Shown here piece by piece: positions 1 to 8,207 of a stretch of 53,059 nucleotides of DNA (position 1 is the first letter of the stretch; each line of letters begins with the position of its first letter). The DNA is from CAZCTO01 sp964501725 (GTDB lineage: Bacteria > Bacillota > Clostridia > Saccharofermentanales > Saccharofermentanaceae). The stretch covers positions 1 to 53,059 of the forward strand of contig CAZCTO010000017.1 in the NCBI GenBank assembly GCA_964501725.1. Reading direction: 5' to 3'. A model generated the notes under the pieces. The model was not told the origin of the DNA. It worked only from the letters and a program-made list of their open reading frames with translations, and did not search any database. Position numbers and translations under genes: made by a program.

Positions 1-1
1 C

Positions 2-1963
2 CTCAACCGCCTGACCCTCCTTGAAAAGACCCTGAACACGGTGCTTTTCGAGCGGCAGCAGTTTGCCTACGACAATAACGGCAACCAGCTCCTTACCACA
101 CGAACGACATTCACAGACGGTATCCCCGGGACACCGGTCGTCACACAGCAGAACACCTACGATCTCAGGAACCAGCTCATACGTACCGTGACGGAAAACG
201 GAACCATTGTCGAAAACGTGTATAACGGAGACGGACTGCGCGTGGAGAAAATTGTAAACGGCACGGCGACCTTCTACCTCTACGAGTACCAGCGTGTGGT
301 CCTCGAGCAAAACAGCCTCGGTGATGTCACGGGCCGCAATGTCTACGGCACGAATCTTCTCATGCGCACCGTTGGCGTGGATGCGTTCTTCTACATGTAT
401 AACGCGCATGCGGATGTGACGGCGCTGCTTTCGACCAGCGGAACGATTATCGGGACGTATTACTATGACGCGTTCGGGAACATTCTGGAGCAGACGGGGA
501 GCGCCGGGAACAGCATCCTTTTCGCGGGGTACCAGTACGACAAAGAGACGGGGATGTATTACCTCAATGCCCGCATGTATGATCCGGTCACTGCGCGGTT
601 CATGCAGGAAGATACGTATACCGGACAGAATAACGATCCGCTGAGCCTTAATCTTTACACGTACTGTCACAACAGTCCATTGATGTACTATGATCCTACT
701 GGGCATTATAAAGAGTACTCGTACGAGACTCGAGGGTATTACAATTACCATGGAAACCTTCTTTCGACGGACAGTGCCAACGATAACATGGCTCAGCGTG
801 AGATGCGCAAAGCGATGAATACCGAGTTCCCCGGAAAGCCGATCAGTAACGCCGCAGAAGCGGCGATGGTGAGCGCCGGGTACGGAGGTGATGCGTTTAA
901 GCATCCAACGGTGGAGTATAAGAAAGCTAAAATCGCGAAAGAGGTGAAGGCGGACAATACAAACAGCCGGACGATGCAAGATTATAAATATCAGATGCAA
1001 ATCCAGGCTAATGAAGACACAAAAAATAACGCAATCAGCAAACTTCAATCCCAATTTGAGGGAAATGAATGGGCACTTTCAGAAATCAACTCCGGGATTG
1101 AGAGTTACGATGCGAACCGATGGAAATATCGGGCTTCGGCCAAAGAAAAGCTAATTGAAGAAGGGATTGAGCCGACAGAGGAGAATATTGAGAATGCTGC
1201 GCTTCTTGCCTACATCGGGGACTATTTGGATGAGCAGATCGTGAATCAGGACGGGATGAGTCCTTGGGATTATCGGGATTATGTTTTTAAAACAGAATCA
1301 GGATCTAATGACTCGAAGGTTTATGGATCGACATATGTACCGGGGTTTCACGGGGAAGCAAAATCTGACAATGAGTTACTATCTGGAGAATACAACGTTA
1401 ATTGGTTCAATGCGAGTGGTGAGTTGGGATATGACTGCGATTTATTTAAAAGTTCAACAGTAATTAAAAATGAAAAGGATGGATGGGAGGAGCCGAAAGG
1501 TGGTATGAAGGTCGGGTTCGCAGGCGAAGGAAACGTATCGTATGTGCAAGCTGATGCCAAAGGACTTATTGGAACAGAAAATGGAGGTGTTGGGGGAGAC
1601 ATCGAAGTAGATATATTATCTGCAAATGCTTATGCTGGTGCATATTTAGGCCTGAATATGAATGATGAGAAAGGAAAAGGGAGAAATAAAAGGCCTATTA
1701 ACCCATGTGAGATGTACGTTGGAGCTGGTGCTACGGCATCCGTTGTTGATGTTAACGCAAACGTTATATCGGTTGTGATTTGTGGATATAGTGTTAATGT
1801 GGGCTGCGGTTTATCTTTTTTAGCAGCAGGTGCAGAAGCATACGCAGGCTTAAAAGAAGAAAAATTCGGGGCGAAGGCAGGTGTTAATGCTGGCTTAATT
1901 GGTTTTTCAGCCGGGCTATCAATTGCACCATACGAAGCACCAGGCGACGACGAAATCCAGTAA
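2..1963 (+). CDS. Rhs/YD-repeat surface protein, 3' part of a gene that begins before the window
   Basis: The reading frame is open to the left edge (codon phase starts at base 2), so this is the C-terminal part of a longer protein; the GTG at 41 is only an internal codon. It starts with YD-type repeats (FAYDNNGNQL, NVYNGDGLRVEK) and then carries the RHS-repeat core: YYYDAFGN, YQYDKETGMYYLNARMYDP, and the closing YYDPTGH near base 700. In this family the core closes a shell around a variable C-terminal toxin or adhesin tip. Here about 415 residues follow the core. They are first polar and charged, then Gly/Ala-rich with alternating hydrophobic stretches (AGAEAYAGL, AGVNAGLIGFSAGLS). I do not recognise that tip. 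The DNA becomes more AT-rich after about base 950, as expected for an exchanged C-terminus. No immunity-like gene follows directly. Confidence 0.85.
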   Translation, partial: LNRLTLLEKTLNTVLFERQQFAYDNNGNQLLTTRTTFTDGIPGTPVVTQQNTYDLRNQLIRTVTENGTIVENVYNGDGLRVEKIVNGTATFYLYEYQRVVLEQNSLGDVTGRNVYGTNLLMRTVGVDAFFYMYNAHADVTALLSTSGTIIGTYYYDAFGNILEQTGSAGNSILFAGYQYDKETGMYYLNARMYDPVTARFMQEDTYTGQNNDPLSLNLYTYCHNSPLMYYDPTGHYKEYSYETRGYYNYHGNLLSTDSANDNMAQREMRKAMNTEFPGKPISNAAEAAMVSAGYGGDAFKHPTVEYKKAKIAKEVKADNTNSRTMQDYKYQMQIQANEDTKNNAISKLQSQFEGNEWALSEINSGIESYDANRWKYRASAKEKLIEEGIEPTEENIENAALLAYIGDYLDEQIVNQDGMSPWDYRDYVFKTESGSNDSKVYGSTYVPGFHGEAKSDNELLSGEYNVNWFNASGELGYDCDLFKSSTVIKNEKDGWEEPKGGMKVGFAGEGNVSYVQADAKGLIGTENGGVGGDIEVDILSANAYAGAYLGLNMNDEKGKGRNKRPINPCEMYVGAGATASVVDVNANVISVVICGYSVNVGCGLSFLAAGAEAYAGLKEEKFGAKAGVNAGLIGFSAGLSIAPYEAPGDDEIQ

Positions 1964-2266
1964 AATCTCGTGTACTCAGTTGCGCAAATCACAAGGGTGT
2001 GCAAAACTAAAAGAAAAAGAACCGAGAGTAGCATAAGACGTGATCTTTAACGGCCCCAAGGAGCATGTTGAGGAAATATGCGCCTCCTAAATCATGCTTA
2101 AGAAGAATAATAAGCAAATAAGTAATTCTTCTGTGTGCATCCGGAGCCATCGAGAAAAAAGCTCGAGCGTATGGGTGAAGCGAGAAGGCAAGGATTCTCT
2201 TAAACTTAAATGCAAGTATGCAAATGAAGGGATATCCATCAGCTTCGGCGAAGAGGAGACATCATT
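1964..2266. other. Intergenic gap without a recognisable gene
   Basis: About 300 bases separate the Rhs gene from the aldo/keto reductase. I see no convincing coding region. An 8-bp inverted repeat (AGAAGAAT at 2102-2109 and ATTCTTCT at 2126-2133) could form a hairpin but has no T-run after it, so it is not a clear terminator. The ribosome binding site of the next gene (GAGGAG, 2253-2258) lies at the right edge. Confidence 0.5.
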
Positions 2267-3475
2267 ATGCTGACCAGAATGGTATCTAAAGACGGAACGC
2301 CGATCTCTATTTTGGGGTTTGGGTGTATGCGGCTTCCGCCGCCCGGCGATAAGTCGGATGAACGTTCCATTCAGATGATTCGCCACGCGATTGAAAACGG
2401 TGTCAATTACTTTGATACCGCACACGTTTACGGCCTCGGTAAAAATGAGACTCTTCTCGGGAAGGCGCTTGAAGGCGGTTTGCGCGAGAAAGTTTTTATC
2501 GCGACAAAGATTCCCTCATATCTGGTCGGGAAGCTTGATTCCGCAAAGTCGATTTTCGAGACAGAACTGCAAAGACTCCGGACGGATTATATTGACTATT
2601 ATTTGCTTCATATGCTTACGGATCTCGATATGTTCCTTCGTATGAAGGAAATCGGTGTGATGGCTTGGATGGAATCGTTAAAGGAGCAGGGTAGAATCCG
2701 GAACATCGGTTTTTCGTTTCACGGATCCAAGGAAAGTTTCGAACAGATTGTCACGGCATACCCGTGGGATTTCTGCCAGATCCAGTTTAATTACATGGAC
2801 GAGTTTAATCAGGCCGGTAAATCCGGACTTCTTCTGGCCGCAAGCCTGGGAATCCCGGTGATTGTCATGGAGCCGATTCGCGGGGGGAAACTGGTGCAGA
2901 ATCTTCCGCAAAGTATATTGGACGTGTTTGCATCCGGCAAGAGCAAGCGCACGCCGGCCGAATGGGCGCTACGGTGGGTGTGGAATTTCAAGGAAGTATC
3001 GATAGTTCTTTCCGGAATGAATGACGAGCAGCAATTGGAGGAAAATCTCCGCATCGCCGGCGAAGCGCTTCCGGACTCACTTACTGCGGAAGAGATGGAG
3101 ATTTTCAGAAAGATTAAGCAGGAGCTTCAGGCGAAAACAAAGGTCCCGTGTACGGCGTGCGGATACTGCATGCCCTGTCCGTTCGGAGTGGATATACCGG
3201 GATGCTTTTCGAAATATAACGAGAAATTTCTCATGCCTAAAAACAAAGGGAGATTTGCCTATTTTCAGGCGCTCGGGATATTTTCCGCTCAGCCCGGTTT
3301 CGCTTCGCAGTGTAAAGAGTGCGGCAAATGTGAAAAGCATTGTCCGCAGGGCATCGCGATCCGAAAGGAACTTAAATTAGTTAAGAAAGAATTCGAAGGC
3401 CCGTTGTCCCGACCCTTGATCGGACTCGCACGGAAAATTTTGAGAATACGAAAGGCAAAGCCGAAATCCAAATGA
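2267..3475 (+). CDS. Aldo/keto reductase with C-terminal 4Fe-4S ferredoxin-like domain
   Basis: A 402-residue cytoplasmic oxidoreductase. Residues 1-280 form an aldo/keto reductase barrel: GFGCMRLP near the N-terminus, YFDTAHVYG with the catalytic Asp and Tyr, then YLLHML, and the late NAD(P)-binding part (IVLSGMNDEQQ). Two cysteine clusters follow, CTACGYCMPCPFGV at about residue 295 and CKECGKCEKHCP at about residue 349, which should bind two 4Fe-4S clusters. This fused architecture is common in anaerobic Clostridia; the substrate is unknown. The start is set by GAGGAG eight bases before the ATG. It stands alone, 114 bases before the MarR-acyl carrier pair. Confidence 0.9.
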   Translation: MLTRMVSKDGTPISILGFGCMRLPPPGDKSDERSIQMIRHAIENGVNYFDTAHVYGLGKNETLLGKALEGGLREKVFIATKIPSYLVGKLDSAKSIFETELQRLRTDYIDYYLLHMLTDLDMFLRMKEIGVMAWMESLKEQGRIRNIGFSFHGSKESFEQIVTAYPWDFCQIQFNYMDEFNQAGKSGLLLAASLGIPVIVMEPIRGGKLVQNLPQSILDVFASGKSKRTPAEWALRWVWNFKEVSIVLSGMNDEQQLEENLRIAGEALPDSLTAEEMEIFRKIKQELQAKTKVPCTACGYCMPCPFGVDIPGCFSKYNEKFLMPKNKGRFAYFQALGIFSAQPGFASQCKECGKCEKHCPQGIAIRKELKLVKKEFEGPLSRPLIGLARKILRIRKAKPKSK

Positions 3476-3499
3476 TTTGGGTTATCCCGGCGCTTCGGA

Positions 3500-3531
3500 T
3501 TGAATTTTTACAGTAAAAAAGTTAATATAAT
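3500..3531 (+). promoter_or_regulatory. Promoter of the MarR-ACP operon with an overlapping palindrome
   Basis: A perfect -10 box TATAAT lies at 3526-3531. The -35 side is poor (TTGAAT at 3500-3505 with a 20-base spacer). Between them is a perfect inverted repeat, TTTTTAC-A-GTAAAAA (3505-3519). A palindrome at this place is where an autoregulating MarR protein would sit; that link is inference. Transcription would start near 3538, about 50 bases before the TTG start of the regulator. Confidence 0.5.
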
Positions 3532-3588
3532 ATCTAATGTGCGCCTTAGGGTGCGACTTACCACTTCCGACGAAGGAGGACACGCATC

Positions 3589-4098
3589 TTGAATTCAGCC
3601 GAACACGAGTTTGCGGAGAGTTTACTGCGAATTTTCGAAAATGTCCTTCTTACCGAAGAAAAGGCCCTCTCCAAGGGCTATTTTTCAAATCTATCCATTG
3701 CGGAACTGCATACGTTGGACGCGATCGGTCCGTACGAAGCCAGAGCAATGAGTGAAACCGCCGCAAGACTCGGCATCACAACAGGAACGCTTACCGTCGC
3801 GATTGACCGGCTGGTACGCAAAGGATATGTCGAGCGCCATCGGGACGACAAAGACCGCCGTGTGGTACGTGTTCATTTGACACGGCAGGGCAAGCTCGCC
3901 TATCGAATGCACGCGAAGTTCCATACCCTTCTGGTGCGAAGAGTCATGGATCCGCTTGATGAAGAGAAACAGAATCAGTTAGCTAAACTGGTACGTGATC
4001 TGGATCTTTTTATCGCGGAACAGTACAACAAATACAGTGAAGAAGAAGAAAGAATGAAACTATCTGAAAAGTCCGGGAGGTCAAAAGAAAATGTCTGA
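3589..4098 (+). CDS. MarR-family transcriptional regulator, FabT-like by context
   Basis: A 169-residue winged helix-turn-helix protein. The recognition region is AMSETAARLGITTGTLTVAI, followed by the wing DDKDRRVVRVHLT and a C-terminal dimerisation helix. The start is TTG at 3589, supported by GAAGGAGGA (3572-3580) eight bases upstream; no ATG fits. It overlaps the following acyl carrier protein gene by eight bases, so the two are translationally coupled. In Firmicutes a MarR protein of this kind (FabT) sits beside acyl carrier protein and controls fatty acid synthesis, often with acyl-ACP as co-repressor. By analogy this one probably governs the lipid genes around it. A TTTGA-AAA-TCAAA box at 6225 would suit that role. 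Confidence 0.88.
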   Translation: MNSAEHEFAESLLRIFENVLLTEEKALSKGYFSNLSIAELHTLDAIGPYEARAMSETAARLGITTGTLTVAIDRLVRKGYVERHRDDKDRRVVRVHLTRQGKLAYRMHAKFHTLLVRRVMDPLDEEKQNQLAKLVRDLDLFIAEQYNKYSEEEERMKLSEKSGRSKENV

Positions 4099-4423
4099 CA
4101 ATTCATCCGAGAAACAGCAAAGCGACCCTGACAGTAAAGGCGACCCTCGAGAACCAATCGCCGGTGAAGATTTAGCACTGAAGCAGAAGGAAAGGATATA
4201 CGACGGGCTCATTACCATGGTCACCGGCATGGTTGACATATCGCCCACCGATATCAAACCGGAAACCGAGATCATTCATGATCTGGGTCTGGACTCGCTC
4301 CAGATTTATGAGCTCGTAGTGGATCTTGAAAGCGCATATGACATTCGCTTATCGGACGACGAACTTGAGAAAGTGTTTACCGTTCAGGATGTGGTTAATT
4401 TGGTATATTCTTCGTTTGACTGA
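4091..4423 (+). CDS. acpP: Acyl carrier protein with an N-terminal extension
   Basis: A 110-residue protein whose last 80 residues are a normal acyl carrier domain. The phosphopantetheine attachment serine is Ser69 in DLGLDSLQIYELV, followed by the acidic recognition helix and DELEKVFTVQDVV. The first 30 residues are an unusual polar, charged extension not needed for the fold; most bacterial ACPs are about 77 residues long. The ATG at 4091 has GGGAGG at 4075-4080. A later start that removes the extension is possible, but no ribosome binding site as good is visible. It is co-transcribed with the MarR regulator and sits among lipid genes, so a role in fatty acid or phospholipid synthesis is likely. 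Confidence 0.88.
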   Translation: MSDNSSEKQQSDPDSKGDPREPIAGEDLALKQKERIYDGLITMVTGMVDISPTDIKPETEIIHDLGLDSLQIYELVVDLESAYDIRLSDDELEKVFTVQDVVNLVYSSFD

Positions 4424-4448
4424 TTTTGAGTGCTTGCTGAGGTAGAAT

Positions 4449-5420
4449 ATGCATTATATCTTCCTGCTGAATTACTTTGCGAACCGAAAAAAGGCAACCG
4501 ACTTGGAAAAAGCAATCCTTGAGTTGAGCAAAGGGAGTAAATGTGATATTCAAATTATTCGGACGGAGCATCCCGGACACGCAAAGGAGCTGGCCGCGGA
4601 ATTTGCGGACCGCTATCGCAGCGAAGCGATTATTTTTGCGTGCGGAGGCGACGGGACGGTTCATGAAGTAGCAAACGCCCTGGCATTCGGCCAAACCCCC
4701 ATGGCTGTGCTTCCGATGGGTACCGGAAACGATTTTGCGCGGTCCGTACTGCCGAAGGAATACTGTGACCATCCATCGCTCTTGATATCAAAGATTGATC
4801 AATACGAGATAAAACCGGTCGATCTGATTCGCGTCGATTGTTTTGATTCGACCGCAACATTTTTACCGGATATCAGTCGATACAGCGTCAATATCACTTC
4901 GTTCGGACTGGACACAAAAGTAAACGATACGGCAAAGAGAATGATCCAGAAAACAAAACGTAACGGTCTGATCCGCAAAAACGCATATACGCTGGCTATT
5001 CTGAAGTGTTTTATTCAAGGCTGGAAGTTTAATATGCGATACTCCTTTGAGCTTTCCGGCAAAAAAGAATCGGCGGACGGCGAACTGAATTATTGCTTAT
5101 CATGTATCTGCAACGGAAGTTATTACGGTAACGGGTTCTGCCCTGCCCCTCAAGCGAAAATTGACGACGGAGTTCTGGAAGTCTGCCTGGTTGAGGATCT
5201 TCCGAGAAGGAAGGCGATTCCGCTTGTCGGGAAATATAAAAAAGGAATGCATTTCGGTCATCCGAAAGTGCATTCCTATCAGGTGACGAGCGGAGTAATA
5301 TCATCCCCCGACAGCCAGTCAAAAATCCGCGGAAATTATGACGGCGAGGATTTCTCGGCGCATCAGGTAAGGTTTGAAGTCATCCCCGGCGCGTTACCGT
5401 TTGCGTTTTTTTCCATCTGA
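4449..5420 (+). CDS. Diacylglycerol kinase-family lipid kinase (YegS/DgkB-like)
   Basis: A 323-residue cytoplasmic, membrane-associated lipid kinase. The nucleotide-binding signature is GGDGTVHEVANAL (from residue 66) followed by MGTGNDFARS, both diagnostic of the DAGK catalytic domain. The C-terminal sandwich contains the usual GNGFCPAPQAKIDDGVLEVCLV segment. It probably phosphorylates diacylglycerol or a related lipid, returning it to phosphatidate synthesis. The ATG follows a modest TGAGGT. The stop is 58 bases inside the oppositely oriented plsC gene, so the two genes overlap tail to tail. Confidence 0.88.
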   Translation: MHYIFLLNYFANRKKATDLEKAILELSKGSKCDIQIIRTEHPGHAKELAAEFADRYRSEAIIFACGGDGTVHEVANALAFGQTPMAVLPMGTGNDFARSVLPKEYCDHPSLLISKIDQYEIKPVDLIRVDCFDSTATFLPDISRYSVNITSFGLDTKVNDTAKRMIQKTKRNGLIRKNAYTLAILKCFIQGWKFNMRYSFELSGKKESADGELNYCLSCICNGSYYGNGFCPAPQAKIDDGVLEVCLVEDLPRRKAIPLVGKYKKGMHFGHPKVHSYQVTSGVISSPDSQSKIRGNYDGEDFSAHQVRFEVIPGALPFAFFSI

Positions 5421-6112
5421 CGCATCCAATCCTGGATTGCCTTGGTCATCTTGTGCGGATCTTTATCATAATCTTCCGGATACATCGGTTTTCCGTAATG
5501 GATGGTTACTTTTTTGCGCCTGTGTGCCTTATGATCCCATGGCTGAGGGCGCTTCATGTGACGCGAAAAAACCTCATAGCCGCCTTCAATATAGACAGGG
5601 AGTATCGGAACGCCTGCTTTGACGGCCATATAGGATGCACCGTCCTTAAGATCTGCAACCTTGCCGTCATGTGTTCTGGTTCCCTCGGGGTGGACGAGCA
5701 TGATATGACCGTTTTCAATTTCCTTCTTCGCTTTAATTAAGCCTCGTACGGGGCTGCCGTAACGGTCTACTGCAATGCCGCGACCGACACGCATGATCAG
5801 TCTGCCCAGAAGTCCGTGGTCGGTCTCAAGGTCGGAACCGGCAAGACAGCACATCACTTTGAAATGTTTATGCGGCAGAAAACGCGCCACCCACATGCCG
5901 TCGACATACGTCTGATGGTTCGCGCAAATCACGTAAGGTGTTTTGCCCGGGATATTTTTCTTCCCCTTCGCGCTGAAACGGATCAAGAGGTAACTTCCGG
6001 TAACCCCGACCCAGAAAAAGAAATTACCGGTAAATCCGCGCTTGACCGGATATTTATCCTTAGGGGTTGCTTTTTTTGCGGGCTCAAGGGAGGGAGATAC
6101 TGCATCGCTCAC
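5363..6112 (-). CDS. plsC: 1-acyl-sn-glycerol-3-phosphate acyltransferase
   Basis: A 249-residue membrane-associated acyltransferase that makes phosphatidic acid from lysophosphatidic acid. The catalytic HX4D motif is NHQTYVDG (His66, Asp71) and the acceptor-binding motif is HPEGTR, both intact. An N-terminal hydrophobic stretch (FFFWVGVTGSYLLIRF) anchors it to the membrane. The start is a GTG at 6112 with AAGGAG about eleven bases upstream on the minus strand. It overlaps the lipid kinase at its 3' end and is divergent from the acyl ligase. A FabT-type box lies in the shared upstream region. Confidence 0.9.
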   Translation of the reverse strand: MSDAVSPSLEPAKKATPKDKYPVKRGFTGNFFFWVGVTGSYLLIRFSAKGKKNIPGKTPYVICANHQTYVDGMWVARFLPHKHFKVMCCLAGSDLETDHGLLGRLIMRVGRGIAVDRYGSPVRGLIKAKKEIENGHIMLVHPEGTRTHDGKVADLKDGASYMAVKAGVPILPVYIEGGYEVFSRHMKRPQPWDHKAHRRKKVTIHYGKPMYPEDYDKDPHKMTKAIQDWMRQMEKNANGNAPGMTSNLT

Positions 6113-6224
6113 GTTATAGTTGACTCCTTATGTTCCGGAAACCGAAAAATAGCGGCTCCGGAACTGTTATGACCTCATTATGCTAGTCCAGACGGCCCGT
6201 ATTGTCAATGATTTGCCGAATTGC

Positions 6225-6237
6225 TTTGAAAATCAAA
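6225..6237. promoter_or_regulatory. FabT-type operator candidate (TTTGA-AAA-TCAAA)
   Basis: A perfect inverted repeat TTTGA/TCAAA with three central A bases lies between the divergent plsC and acyl ligase genes. It closely matches the known streptococcal FabT site (TTTGATTATCAAA-like). With a MarR regulator and acyl carrier protein encoded 2 kb away, this is a plausible operator; binding is inferred, not shown. Confidence 0.45.
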
Positions 6238-6301
6238 CTAATTGGGCCAAATCCGTAGACGATCCCGCACATTAATGATATTATCGAAAATGATAAAAAT
6301 C

Positions 6302-6328
6302 GGTAAGCCGGTTTGGTGTAGGCTTACC
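6302..6328 (+). promoter_or_regulatory. Perfect 8-bp stem-loop in the leader of the acyl ligase gene
   Basis: GGTAAGCC (6302-6309) and GGCTTACC (6321-6328) pair perfectly around an 11-base loop. No T-run follows, so it is not a typical terminator. It ends 32 bases before the ATG and could be a protein-binding palindrome or an mRNA leader structure. Confidence 0.4.
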
Positions 6329-6360
6329 TCGGCCAGTGACATATTATCTGGAGGTTCATT

Positions 6361-8193
6361 ATGCAGACGGTAACCGGTAAAGCAATTCGGCAAGCTCAAA
6401 GATACGAGAATATCCGTGAACTGGTACTGGATGTTCGTCAGAAATATGCAACACTGGATGCGTTTATTTTCCGTAAGAAACCCGAAGAGGCGGAAATTCA
6501 TAAAACATATAAAGATTTCGGATACGACGTGGAATATATCGCTCTTGCGCTCGCGGATCTCGGTCATACCGGTAAACATCTCTCTGTAGTCGGAGAGAAT
6601 TCCTATGAATGGATGGTCTCATACTCCGCAATCATCGGCGGAGGCAGCGTCGGGGTTCCGCTTGACCGACTTTTACCCGAAACGGAAGTAGTCAATCTTC
6701 TCAAGCGCGGCAAAGTAAGTGCCATTTTCTATCACCCCAAACATCATGAAATGATGCTCTCCATTTCCGAACGTCTTGCGGAACCGGGCATGATGCTCGA
6801 CCATTTTATATGCATGGACAAAGATCTGATCTCCGGTAAGTGGCCCCGGTCAAAGAACTTTCTTTCTTTTTCGGACTTGATCGAAAAAGGCCGCAAGCTC
6901 GCAGAAAAGGGCGATACGCGGTTTGCGGACACTCCGATTGACGCGGAAGCGATGAAGATTATTCTTTTTACGTCCGGAACAACGGCGATGAGTAAGGGCG
7001 TTATGCTTTCGCACAAAAACATCTGCAGCAATTTTTATTACATCGGGACGACCTTGCGCGTTGAACCGGGAGAACGTGCGTTCTCGATTCTTCCGCTTCA
7101 TCATACATTCGAAAACACCTGTGATTACTTCTTGCTGACGCGCGGCCTTACGATCTGCTTCTCCGACGGACTGAGATACCTGGTTAAGAATATTCAGGAA
7201 TGGCATGTCGAGGTAGTTGTTTCCGTGCCGTTGCTTTTCGAGAATGTGCACGCGAAAATCATGGCGGGCATCGAAGAAGCGGGCAAGAGCAACCTGATCG
7301 GCATTATGATACCGGTCACGCGTTTTTTGCGGAAATTCGGAATCGATTTGCGGCGTAAAATATTTAAGGACATCCTCAAGAAGTTGGGCGGACATCTCCG
7401 GCTTGTGGTAATCGGCGGTGCCGGAATCGATAAGCGGTACATCCAGGACTTTAATGACTTCGGCATTGATTTTCTGATGGGTTACGGGCTTACCGAAACC
7501 GCGCCGGTTATCAGTGTTACCACGCAGGAGTGCAATGTTTACGGCAGCGTGGGCAGACCGGTTACCGATGTCAGCGCCGGAATTGACACGGAAGAGACTA
7601 CACCGGGCGCGATCGGCGAGATTCTGACCAAGAGCGATTGTGTCATGCTCGGATACTATGAGAATCCGGAGGCGACAGCAGAAGTCATGACTGAGGACGG
7701 CTGGTTCAGGACCGGCGATATGGGCTTCATCGATAAGAAGGGATGCCTGCACATCACCGGTCGCGTGAAGTCCATGATTGTGCTGACCAACGGCAAAAAA
7801 GCTTTTCCCGAAGAAATCGAATCACTGATCAATTTGATTCCCGGAGTTCGCGAGTCAATTGTTTGGGGAGAGCAGTCTTCCAGGGATGCCATCGATATCT
7901 GTGCCAAGATTCTCATCAACCGGCAGGAAATCGGGAAGCACTTGCCCGTACCGGACAAGATGCCCGGCGATAATGAACTCTTTTCGTTTTTCCAGACCCG
8001 CATCAAGGAAATCAATCATCAAATGCCTTCCTATAAGGCAATACGATATTTCGTCTTCTCGGAAGGGGAGATGGTCAAAACGACCACGCTCAAGGTGAAG
8101 CGCAAGCAGGAAATGGACGCCATTCATGCTATACTTGAGAAAGCCGGCGCGACTCTTAAATCCGCGCACGGACAGAATTTGGATACCCTCTGA
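6361..8193 (+). CDS. AMP-dependent acyl-CoA/acyl-ACP synthetase (long-chain fatty acid ligase family)
   Basis: A 610-residue adenylate-forming enzyme that activates a carboxylic acid with ATP. The ATP loop reads FTSGTTAMSKGVMLSH, slightly off the usual TSGTTGxPKG (Gly to Ala, Pro to Ser). Later motifs are normal: GYGLTETAPV, GWFRTGDMGFID, ITGRVKSMIVLTNGK and a C-terminal TTTLKVKRKQ with the expected lysine. Length and hydrophobic mid-region resemble long-chain fatty acid ligases. Whether CoA or ACP is the acceptor cannot be read from the sequence; the nearby acyl carrier gene makes ACP possible. ATG has GGAGG (6351-6355) ahead. It is followed by addB after only 14 bases. Confidence 0.88.
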   Translation: MQTVTGKAIRQAQRYENIRELVLDVRQKYATLDAFIFRKKPEEAEIHKTYKDFGYDVEYIALALADLGHTGKHLSVVGENSYEWMVSYSAIIGGGSVGVPLDRLLPETEVVNLLKRGKVSAIFYHPKHHEMMLSISERLAEPGMMLDHFICMDKDLISGKWPRSKNFLSFSDLIEKGRKLAEKGDTRFADTPIDAEAMKIILFTSGTTAMSKGVMLSHKNICSNFYYIGTTLRVEPGERAFSILPLHHTFENTCDYFLLTRGLTICFSDGLRYLVKNIQEWHVEVVVSVPLLFENVHAKIMAGIEEAGKSNLIGIMIPVTRFLRKFGIDLRRKIFKDILKKLGGHLRLVVIGGAGIDKRYIQDFNDFGIDFLMGYGLTETAPVISVTTQECNVYGSVGRPVTDVSAGIDTEETTPGAIGEILTKSDCVMLGYYENPEATAEVMTEDGWFRTGDMGFIDKKGCLHITGRVKSMIVLTNGKKAFPEEIESLINLIPGVRESIVWGEQSSRDAIDICAKILINRQEIGKHLPVPDKMPGDNELFSFFQTRIKEINHQMPSYKAIRYFVFSEGEMVKTTTLKVKRKQEMDAIHAILEKAGATLKSAHGQNLDTL

Positions 8194-8207
8194 GGAGGTG
8201 CGCTGCC

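Noticed and set aside
6850..7752. Minus-strand open frame of 300 codons inside the acyl ligase gene
   Set aside because: The plus strand encodes an obvious adenylate-forming enzyme; the antisense product has low-complexity composition and no start signals.
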